64,000 nt of DNA from an uncultured Latescibacterota bacterium (GTDB lineage: Bacteria; Latescibacterota; UBA2968): assembly GCA_951812755.1 (NCBI GenBank), contig OX638329.1, forward strand, positions 4,658,522 to 4,722,521, in the 5' to 3' direction. Position 1 is the first letter of the stretch, and the number at the start of each line of letters is the position of its first letter. Shown piece after piece: positions 41,128-48,340 of the stretch. Below the pieces are notes generated by a model that saw only the letters and a program-made list of their open reading frames with translations, did not search any database and was not told the DNA's origin. Made by a program: the position numbers and the translations under genes.

Positions 41128-41877
41128 GTGTTTGAATCCAGTATGAAAACATTTTACGACACCCACGGCTACCTCGTCGTTGAAAACCTCTTTCAAAAAG
41201 AAGAACTCGCCGACGTTATTCAGCGCACCGACGAGATTGTAGCCGACCCGGATCGAGCACCCGAGGGCGTCTCAATAGGCCTTGAAGGCAATACCGTAAC
41301 AGACAAATCAAATCCAGAAGCACGAAACCACAGTGTGCGCGTTCTCGCATTTGTCGTGCGCTTTGACCCCGCCTATCGTCCCATCGCCAGACATCCCAAA
41401 TTACTCGCACTCGTGCGCGGCTTAATCGGACCGCGCATTCGCGTTTTTCGCGACCAGATGCTGCTCAAACCACCGGGCGGCCAGGCAAAACCACCGCACC
41501 AGGACCAGAGCTATTTTCGCGTACAACCCACCAACGGCCTCGTCACCGCCTGGATTGCCTTAGACGAGGCCACAGATACCAATGGCTGTATGCGTTATGT
41601 GCCCGGCTCACACAGACACGGCATCTTCGACATCACCCATGATCCAGACCGCCCCGTGCATCACATACCCGATACGAGAAATATTGACCTCCCCAAATCA
41701 GCCGCCTGTCCCGTACCCGCAGGATCTGTCATATTTCATCACGGCTGCACCCTGCACCACAGCGAAATAAATCGCACAAACACATGGCGCAAAGCGCTCA
41801 TCCTCCACTACGCCACAACCGATTCGCGCTCCGAACGCGAACAACTCAACAATGAAATATCCCTTGAAATTGATTGA
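41128..41877 (+). CDS. Phytanoyl-CoA dioxygenase (PhyH) family protein
   Basis: The protein has 249 residues and starts at a GTG with AAGGAG 8 bases upstream. It is a non-haem Fe(II)/2-oxoglutarate dioxygenase: the HxD metal pair is in PPHQDQSYFRV, the distal His and the 2-oxoglutarate Arg are in FHHGCTLHHSEINRTNTWRK, and MRYVPGSHRHGIF is the usual core. The N-terminus FYDTHGYLVVENLFQKEELA is typical. It probably hydroxylates a small molecule in the cytoplasm. Substrate unknown. The phosphoesterase genes follow. Confidence 0.9.
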   Translation: MFESSMKTFYDTHGYLVVENLFQKEELADVIQRTDEIVADPDRAPEGVSIGLEGNTVTDKSNPEARNHSVRVLAFVVRFDPAYRPIARHPKLLALVRGLIGPRIRVFRDQMLLKPPGGQAKPPHQDQSYFRVQPTNGLVTAWIALDEATDTNGCMRYVPGSHRHGIFDITHDPDRPVHHIPDTRNIDLPKSAACPVPAGSVIFHHGCTLHHSEINRTNTWRKALILHYATTDSRSEREQLNNEISLEID

Positions 41878-41966
41878 ATAATAATCGCGTTTCGCCTTTT
41901 CAATTTGCAACGTATTGTATCTTTATGAGTAAAACATCAACCCCACATCCTCATCTGGAGATCACC

Positions 41967-43280
41967 ATGCGCCCGATTTGTCTCATTCTTCTGCTCCTAT
42001 TCACAGCCCCGGCTTATGCAAACGAGCATTACCGTGCAGCCGTAGATTCCATACCCTCCAAAATCCCCGACCGCATAGTACTCAACTGGTCGGGAGACCC
42101 CACCACCACAGCATCGATCACCTGGCGCACCGACACGAGCATCACACAAGCCGAAGGACAGATCGCAGAAGCCAATGCCTCGGCCAATTTTACCACATGG
42201 GCCAGAAGCGAAACAGCGCGCACTGAAAAATGGGAACAAAATAAAAATACTGCCCATTTCCACTCGGTCACATTCAAGGATCTCAAACCCAACACCCTCT
42301 ATGCCTATCGCGTTGGCAGCGACAAAATCTGGAGTTCCTGGTATCAATTTCGCACAGCCTCAGCCGAACCGGATGATTTTACCTTCATCTACTTTGGCGA
42401 TGCACAAAACAACCTGCTCGCCCTTTGGGCACGCACCATCCGAACCGCTGTGCTCGACGCGCCCCATGCCGACTTTATCATCCACGCAGGCGATCTTGTC
42501 AACCGTGCCAACAGGGACAGCGAATGGCAGGAATGGTTTGAATCTGGCGACTGGATCCATGCAAAAATCCCCAGCATTCCTACGCCGGGGAATCACGAAT
42601 ACTATAAAAATGGGGTCACACGCCGTCTATCTGTTCTATGGCGTCCGCATTTCACCCTGCCAGAAAATGGACCCAAAGACTTTGCAGAAACCACCTATTA
42701 CACAGACTATCAAGGTGCACGCATCATCTCGCTCAATTCCAATGAAGGTCGTGAAGAACAGGTCCCCTGGTTGGAACAAGTACTCAAAAACAATCCCAAT
42801 AAATGGACCTTCGTCACATTCCATCATCCCGTCTATTCCGCATCCGATGGCCGCGACAATAAAGACCTGCGCGAAGCCTGGAAACCCATCTTTGACAAAT
42901 ACGCCGTCGATATGGTGCTCCAGGGTCACGACCACACGTATGCCAGAGGGAATAACATCGGCAACGGCGTAACCGTGCGCGACACGACCAAAGGTACTGT
43001 GTACGTCGTATCGGTCAGCGGTCCCAAACAATACAAACTCAGAAAAGATCGCTGGATGACGCGCGGTGGGGAAAACACACAGCTTTATCAGGTCATCACT
43101 GTCTCAGACGACACTCTGCACTACCGCGCAATGACCGCCGTGGGTGAACTCTACGATGCTTTTGATCTGGTAAAACAGATGGGCAAACCCAACAAACTCA
43201 TCGATCGCGCGCCTCAATCTCCCGAACGCCGATGGGAAAATACCCTTGAAAAGAAAGACAAAGACGACAAAGTTTTTTAA
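41967..43280 (+). CDS. Secreted purple-acid-phosphatase-like metallophosphoesterase, copy 1
   Basis: The protein has 437 residues from the ATG at 41967 (TGGAG 6 bases upstream). Signal peptide MRPICLILLLLFTAPAYA. The N-terminal Fn3-like domain (PDRIVLNWSGDPTTTASITW) is followed by the two-metal phosphoesterase: FIYFGDAQNN, IHAGDLVNRANRDSEW, PTPGNHEYYKN, FVTFHHPVYSA and LQGHDHTYARG. All five metal or catalytic motifs are intact. It hydrolyses phosphomonoesters or diesters in the periplasm or outside the cell. It is the first of three tandem copies and the most diverged. Confidence 0.9.
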   Translation: MRPICLILLLLFTAPAYANEHYRAAVDSIPSKIPDRIVLNWSGDPTTTASITWRTDTSITQAEGQIAEANASANFTTWARSETARTEKWEQNKNTAHFHSVTFKDLKPNTLYAYRVGSDKIWSSWYQFRTASAEPDDFTFIYFGDAQNNLLALWARTIRTAVLDAPHADFIIHAGDLVNRANRDSEWQEWFESGDWIHAKIPSIPTPGNHEYYKNGVTRRLSVLWRPHFTLPENGPKDFAETTYYTDYQGARIISLNSNEGREEQVPWLEQVLKNNPNKWTFVTFHHPVYSASDGRDNKDLREAWKPIFDKYAVDMVLQGHDHTYARGNNIGNGVTVRDTTKGTVYVVSVSGPKQYKLRKDRWMTRGGENTQLYQVITVSDDTLHYRAMTAVGELYDAFDLVKQMGKPNKLIDRAPQSPERRWENTLEKKDKDDKVF

Positions 43281-43296
43281 TCACTTAGAGAATCTC

Positions 43297-44616
43297 ATGC
43301 GCTCGATTTGTCTCGTTCTTCTGCTCCTACTCACAGCCCCGGCTTATGCAAATGAATATCACCGTGCTGCCGTAGATCGCGCTCCTAAAAAAATCCCCGA
43401 CCGCATAGTACTCACCTGGTCGGAAGATCCCACCACCACAGCATCAATCACCTGGCGTACCGATACGAGCATCGCACAAGCCGAAGGTCAGATCGCAGAA
43501 GCCAACGCCTCGGCCAATTTTACCACATGGGCCAGAAGCGAAACCGCACGCATTGAAAAATGGAAACGCAATAGACTTGCCGCTCATTTCCACTCGGTCA
43601 CATTCAAGGGCCTCAAACCCAACACCCTCTATGCCTACCGCGTGGGCAGCGATAAAATCTGGAGTTCCTGGTATCAATTTCGCACGGCCTCTGCCGAACC
43701 AGATAAATTCACCTTTATCTACCTTGGCGATGCACAAAACAACCTGCTGTCTCTTTGGGCACGCACCATTCGAACCGCTGTGCTCGACGCGCCCCATGCC
43801 GACTTTATCATCCACGCAGGCGACCTCGTCGATTATCCTAACAAGGACAGCGATTGGCATGAATGGTTTGAATCTGGCGACTGGATCCATGCAAAAATCC
43901 CCAGCGTTCCTACGCCGGGGAATAACGAATACTCTAACTATCAAGATGTGGACAAACGCCGCCTTTCTGTTCTATGGCGTCCGCAATTTACCCTGCCCGA
44001 AAATGGCCCCAAAGGCTTTGCGGAAACGACCTATTACACAGACTATCAGGGGGCACGCATCATCTCACTCAATTCCAATGAACGCTACAAAGAACAGACG
44101 CCCTGGCTGGAACAAGTGCTCAAAAACAATCCCAATAAATGGACCTTCGTCACATTCCATCACCCCATCTATGCCGCAACCCAGGGCCTCGCGAATAAAG
44201 ACCAGCGCGAAGCATGGAAACCCATCTTTGACAAATACGCCGTCGATCTGGTGCTTCAAGGTCACAACCATACGTATGCCAGAGGACACAATATCGGCAG
44301 CGGCGTAACCGTGCGCGACTCAACCAAAGGCACTGTGTACGTCGTATCAGTCAGCGGTCCCAAACAACTCAGACTCAGAAAAGACCGCTGGATGACGCGC
44401 GGTGCGGAAAACACACAGCTTTATCAAATCATCACTGTTTCGGACGATACTCTACACTACCGCGCAATGACCGCTGTGGGTGAACTCTACGATGCTTTTG
44501 ATCTGGTAAAACAAATGGACAAACCCAACAAACTCATCGATCGCGCGCCTCAATCTCCAGAACGCCGATGGAAAAATACTCTTGAAAAGAAAAACAAAGA
44601 CGACAAAGTTTATTAG
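43297..44616 (+). CDS. Purple-acid-phosphatase-like protein, copy 2, with GNNE in place of GNHE
   Basis: The protein has 439 residues; the start is set by alignment with copies 1 and 3 (signal MRSICLVLLLLLTAPAYA). Motifs are FIYLGDAQNN, IHAGDLVDYPNKDSDW, PTPGNNEYSNYQDV, FVTFHHPIYAA and LQGHNHTYARG. The third motif has Asn for the catalytic or substrate-binding His (codon AAC where the other copies have CAC at the same place, 43924-43926). Otherwise it is nearly identical to copy 3. Activity may be reduced or altered. The gap to copy 1 is 16 bases. Confidence 0.88.
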   Translation: MRSICLVLLLLLTAPAYANEYHRAAVDRAPKKIPDRIVLTWSEDPTTTASITWRTDTSIAQAEGQIAEANASANFTTWARSETARIEKWKRNRLAAHFHSVTFKGLKPNTLYAYRVGSDKIWSSWYQFRTASAEPDKFTFIYLGDAQNNLLSLWARTIRTAVLDAPHADFIIHAGDLVDYPNKDSDWHEWFESGDWIHAKIPSVPTPGNNEYSNYQDVDKRRLSVLWRPQFTLPENGPKGFAETTYYTDYQGARIISLNSNERYKEQTPWLEQVLKNNPNKWTFVTFHHPIYAATQGLANKDQREAWKPIFDKYAVDLVLQGHNHTYARGHNIGSGVTVRDSTKGTVYVVSVSGPKQLRLRKDRWMTRGAENTQLYQIITVSDDTLHYRAMTAVGELYDAFDLVKQMDKPNKLIDRAPQSPERRWKNTLEKKNKDDKVY

Positions 44617-44649
44617 TGGTCTTTTAAAAATTCTCACTCAGAGAACCCC

Positions 44650-45966
44650 ATGCGCCCGATTTGCCTTATCCTTCTGCTCCTATCCACAGCCCCAGTTTAT
44701 GCAAATGAGTACCACCGTGCTGCCGTAGATCGCGCTCCTAAAAAAATCCCAGACCGCATAGTACTCACCTGGTCGGGAGACCCCACCACCACAGCATCAA
44801 TCACCTGGCGCACCGATACGAGCATCACACAAGCCGAAGGTCAGATCGCAGAAGCCAACGCCTCGGCCAATTTTACCACATGGGCCAGAAGCGAAACCGC
44901 ACGCATTGAAAAATGGAAACGCAATAGACTTGTCGCCCATTTTCACTCGGTCACATTCCAGAATCTCAAACCCAACACCCTCTATGCCTATCGCGTGGGC
45001 AGTGACAAAATCTGGAGTTCTTGGTATCAATTTCGCACAGCCTCTGCCGAACCAGATAAATTCACCTTTATCTACCTTGGCGATGCGCAAAACAATTTGC
45101 TATCTCTTTGGGCACGCACCATTCGAACCGCTGTCCTCGACGCGCCCCATGCCGACTTTATCATCCACGCAGGCGACCTCGTCAATAATGCCAACAGGGA
45201 TAGTGACTGGCATGAATGGTTTGAATCTGGCGACTGGATCCATGCAAAAATCCCCAGCATTCCTTCACCGGGGAATCACGAATACTCTAACTATCAAGAT
45301 GTGAGCAAACGTCGCCTATCTGTCTTATGGCGTCCACAATTCACCCTGCCCGAAAATGGCCCCGAGGGCTTTACAGAAACCACCTATTACATAGACTATC
45401 AGGGTGCGCGCATCATCTCGCTCAATTCCAACGAACGCCACAAAGAACAGGTCCCCTGGCTGGAACAAGTGCTCAAAAACAACCCCAATAAATGGACCTT
45501 TGTCACATTCCATCATCCCATCTTTTCGGCGGGAGGCCGCGCCAATAAAGACCAGCGCGAAGCATGGAAACCCGTCTTTGACAAATACGCCGTCGATATG
45601 GTACTTCAAGGTCACAACCATACGTATGCCAGAGGGAACAACATCGGCAGTAGCGCAACCGTGCGCGACTCAACCAAAGGCACTGTGTACGTCGTATCGG
45701 TCAGCGGACCCAAACAATACAGACTGAAAAAAGACCCCTGGGTAACGCGCGGTGCGGAAAACACACAACTTTATCAAATCATCACTGTCTCGGGCGACAC
45801 TCTGCACTACCGCGCAATGACCGCAGTGGGTGAACTCTACGATGCATTTGATCTGGTAAAACAGATGGGCAAACCCAACAAACTCATTGATCGCACTCCT
45901 CAATCTCCCGAACGCCGATCAAAAAATACTCTGAAAAAGAAAAACAAAGACGACAAAGTTTATTAA
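44650..45966 (+). CDS. Purple-acid-phosphatase-like protein, copy 3
   Basis: The protein has 438 residues with signal MRPICLILLLLSTAPVYA. Motifs are FIYLGDAQNN, IHAGDLVNNANRDSDW, PSPGNHEYSNYQDV, FVTFHHPIFSA and LQGHNHTYARG, so the catalytic His of GNHE is kept. Copies 2 and 3 share long identical stretches, such as AVDRAPKKIPDRIVLTWS and RIEKWKRNRL, where copy 1 differs. That indicates a later duplication. The last 4 bases overlap the convergent Gfo/Idh gene. Confidence 0.9.
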   Translation: MRPICLILLLLSTAPVYANEYHRAAVDRAPKKIPDRIVLTWSGDPTTTASITWRTDTSITQAEGQIAEANASANFTTWARSETARIEKWKRNRLVAHFHSVTFQNLKPNTLYAYRVGSDKIWSSWYQFRTASAEPDKFTFIYLGDAQNNLLSLWARTIRTAVLDAPHADFIIHAGDLVNNANRDSDWHEWFESGDWIHAKIPSIPSPGNHEYSNYQDVSKRRLSVLWRPQFTLPENGPEGFTETTYYIDYQGARIISLNSNERHKEQVPWLEQVLKNNPNKWTFVTFHHPIFSAGGRANKDQREAWKPVFDKYAVDMVLQGHNHTYARGNNIGSSATVRDSTKGTVYVVSVSGPKQYRLKKDPWVTRGAENTQLYQIITVSGDTLHYRAMTAVGELYDAFDLVKQMGKPNKLIDRTPQSPERRSKNTLKKKNKDDKVY

Positions 45967-47042
45967 TCAACGGTTGCATCTCCCGCTATATCCACTTCAC
46001 GCCCATCCTCCTCACTGCGATAAATCCCATCTAAAATCGCCATCACCTGTAGCGACTGCTCAGCCGGTACTGGCGACGGTTTGCCCTCTGCAATCGCCTC
46101 GGCAAACGTCATGCATTCCAGCGCGTGCGCTTTGGCGATATCGCCCGTATCTTGCAATGCGTATTTGTGATGTTGTTGTGTTTTGGAATCCGAATAATAA
46201 ATCTCACAACTGGGTAAGTGTGCCCCACCCTTCGTGCCGTAAAGCCATATCTGCCGTTCTGATGGGGGACCTTGATGCAACATCCAGCTCGTCTCCAGAA
46301 TAAGCGAAGCCCCATTTTCAAACCGCACAAAAGCCGCTGCAAAATCCTCTACATCAAATTCCTTGGGAATCGCACCACCACTGCGCCCCATCGTACTGAA
46401 CGCACCCTCCTGATGTGCCAACTCCGCCTTTGCCACACCAGTCACTGCCACGGGATTGGGATTGCCCATCAACCACAGGGTCAAATCCAAAACGTGAACA
46501 CCAATATCAATACACGGCCCGCCACCACTGTGCTCTTTCATAATAAAACCTGGTCGCGCGGGCACCCCTGACCGCCGCAACATCCAGCATCGCGCATGAT
46601 ACACATTTCCCAAAACCCCGGTATCCAATTCCCTCTTCATCGCCAGAGATGACCCTGCAAACCGCGACGATTGCGCGCACATCAATAACTTGTCCGACGA
46701 GTCGCGTGCAGCAATCATATCTTTCACCAATTGGGGGCTTGGTGCCAGAGGTTTTTCGCAAATCACGTGTTTACCCGCATCCAGCGCACCGATAGATAAA
46801 GGCGCGTGATAATTATTTGGTGTACACACATCCACAATATCGATCTCTGGATCGGCAAACAAATCTTCGGGATTTACATACAGTTTTTTTACACCGTATT
46901 GCTCCCCCCAATTCTTCAGTACATCTTCGCTAATATCACTACCAGCCACCAATTCGGCATGTTCCGAAGCCTGCCACCCCGGAATATGCGTCCGCGCAAT
47001 ACCTCCCACTCCGACAATACCCACCTTCAATTTATCTGCCAT
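45963..47042 (-). CDS. Gfo/Idh/MocA family oxidoreductase
   Basis: The protein has 359 residues, with AAGGAGG upstream of the ATG. The Rossmann loop VGIVGVGGIARTHI is canonical. The signature CEKPLAPSPQLVKDMI has the active-site Lys, and GGGPCIDIGVHVLDLTLWLM holds the Asp and His pair. The C-terminal domain is complete. Probably an NAD(P)-dependent sugar or inositol dehydrogenase. It is alone on this strand. A possible promoter (TTGACA at 47154-47149) lies upstream, but its -10 is poor. Confidence 0.9.
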   Translation of the reverse strand: MADKLKVGIVGVGGIARTHIPGWQASEHAELVAGSDISEDVLKNWGEQYGVKKLYVNPEDLFADPEIDIVDVCTPNNYHAPLSIGALDAGKHVICEKPLAPSPQLVKDMIAARDSSDKLLMCAQSSRFAGSSLAMKRELDTGVLGNVYHARCWMLRRSGVPARPGFIMKEHSGGGPCIDIGVHVLDLTLWLMGNPNPVAVTGVAKAELAHQEGAFSTMGRSGGAIPKEFDVEDFAAAFVRFENGASLILETSWMLHQGPPSERQIWLYGTKGGAHLPSCEIYYSDSKTQQHHKYALQDTGDIAKAHALECMTFAEAIAEGKPSPVPAEQSLQVMAILDGIYRSEEDGREVDIAGDATVD

Positions 47043-47055
47043 TTTGCCTCCTTAG

Positions 47056-47115
47056 TTAAATTAGCAGTCAGCCCGCCCTCCCCCAGCCCCTTGTGTCTTT
47101 GTGTCTCTGTGTGAA
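47056..47115. repeat. Low-complexity intergenic spacer with short repeats
   Basis: CAGTCAGCCCGCCC and CCCCCAGCCCC, then TTGTGTCTTTGTGTCTCTG, in which a GTGTCT unit repeats. Third spacer of this style in the window (see 32522 and 41014). No gene in 47043-47272. Confidence 0.5.
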
Positions 47116-47193
47116 ATCTCCTCTCAAATAACAAAACGACCTGCACATTGTCAACGCAGATCATCCGACGAGATTAAACATAGCGACAACCAC

Positions 47194-47222
47194 TTGACGC
47201 CCTGTTCAGGCCAACGTACATT
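47194..47222 (+). promoter_or_regulatory. Promoter of the five-gene set starting at 47273
   Basis: TTGACG (47194-47199), 17 bases, TACATT (47217-47222). It lies 51 bases before the ATG at 47273. The set 47273-55328 runs in one direction with short gaps to a terminator. Confidence 0.5.
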
Positions 47223-47272
47223 GCCTATTCCTGTACAACACCATCTTTTACCTTTTAATAACAGATATTGCC

Positions 47273-48319
47273 ATGACCATACGCGACCTCGACACACCCG
47301 CGCTCACCATCGACCTCGATATTCTCGAAAAAAATATTCGAGAAACGCAAGAGGCATGCGACAAATTCGACATACCGCTGCGCGTACACACCAAAACGCA
47401 CAAAATCCCCGAAATCGCCAAAATGCAACTCGCTGCGGGGGCCATTGGCATTGTCTGCCAAAAAGTGGGCGAAGCCGAAGTCATGGTTAAAGCGGGTATT
47501 CCCGACATCCTCATTCCCTATAATATCGTCGGACCCATCAAAGTCAAACGCCTCGCCGAACTGTGCAAACGCGCCACCATGACCGTCGCTGTCGATTCGG
47601 AAATCACCGCGCGTGGCCTATCCGATGGTGCAACAGAAAACAACGCCACCATCAACATCCTCATCGAATGCGACACCGGTGGCAATCGCTGCGGCGTACA
47701 ATCGCCCGAAGCCGCGCTTGAACTGGCGCGAAAAATCACAAACATGCCCAACATTCAGTTCCAGGGCATCATGACCTATCCCAGTCACGAACGCGCCAAA
47801 GCCTTCATAGACCAAACGCGCGACCTGCTCCAAAGCGCGGACATCGCGCTCAACACCATCAGCGGAGGCGGTACGGGCACTGCCGAAGTTTCCAAAGCCA
47901 TAGGCTGCACCGAAACCCGCATTGGTTCCTACGTCTTTGAAGGTCTGCGTCGTATCAACCGAGAACACAACCCGCCCAACCCTATCACCTGTGCCGAACG
48001 CATGATTGTCACCATCGTCAGCACCCCCACACCCGACCGCGTCATCATTGATGGCGGGCAAAAAACATTCACCAGTTATGCCCCCACACCTTATGGATAC
48101 ATCGTTGAACACCCCAATGCCAAAATTTATGGCATGTCCGTCGAACACGGTCACGTCGATGTCTCGGAATGCAACCACACCTTCACCGTAGGCGACCGTC
48201 TCTCTGTCATCCCCCTGCACCAGGGCATGACCACCAACCTCCACGACGAAGTCTATGCTGTGCGAAATGGCAATGTAGAACACAGATGGAAAGTTGCCGG
48301 ACGTGGAAAAGTGCAATAA
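47273..48319 (+). CDS. D-threonine aldolase/D-serine dehydratase-like PLP enzyme (fold type III)
   Basis: The protein has 348 residues. Alanine-racemase-like N-terminal barrel: IRDLDTPALTIDLDILEKNI, then LRVHTKTHKIPEIAKMQ with the PLP Lys, CDTGGNRCGV and SGGGTGTAEVS. The C-terminal domain carries the metal-site segment PLHQGMTTNLHDEVYAV. In characterised relatives the His is followed two residues later by Cys or Asp, whereas here it is Gly, so metal binding may differ. Likely acts on a D-3-hydroxy amino acid (aldol cleavage or dehydration). First gene of the set with the beta-helix protein, creatininase-like enzyme, TonB receptor and DapA-like lyase. Confidence 0.85.
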   Translation: MTIRDLDTPALTIDLDILEKNIRETQEACDKFDIPLRVHTKTHKIPEIAKMQLAAGAIGIVCQKVGEAEVMVKAGIPDILIPYNIVGPIKVKRLAELCKRATMTVAVDSEITARGLSDGATENNATINILIECDTGGNRCGVQSPEAALELARKITNMPNIQFQGIMTYPSHERAKAFIDQTRDLLQSADIALNTISGGGTGTAEVSKAIGCTETRIGSYVFEGLRRINREHNPPNPITCAERMIVTIVSTPTPDRVIIDGGQKTFTSYAPTPYGYIVEHPNAKIYGMSVEHGHVDVSECNHTFTVGDRLSVIPLHQGMTTNLHDEVYAVRNGNVEHRWKVAGRGKVQ

Positions 48320-48340
48320 ATTGACATTTAGGAAACAATC

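Noticed and set aside
41967-45966. Possible assembly artefact or CRISPR-like repeat reported by long identical blocks
   Set aside because: The repeats are whole coding genes with many scattered substitutions, different spacers (16 and 33 bases) and distinct signal peptides, so they are true paralogues rather than an array or a simple misassembly.
47126-47154. Promoter for the Gfo/Idh gene at 47042 (TTGACA at 47154-47149)
   Set aside because: The -35 is perfect, but the hexamer 17 bases on is TTATTT and neighbouring spacings are no better, so I did not list it as a feature.
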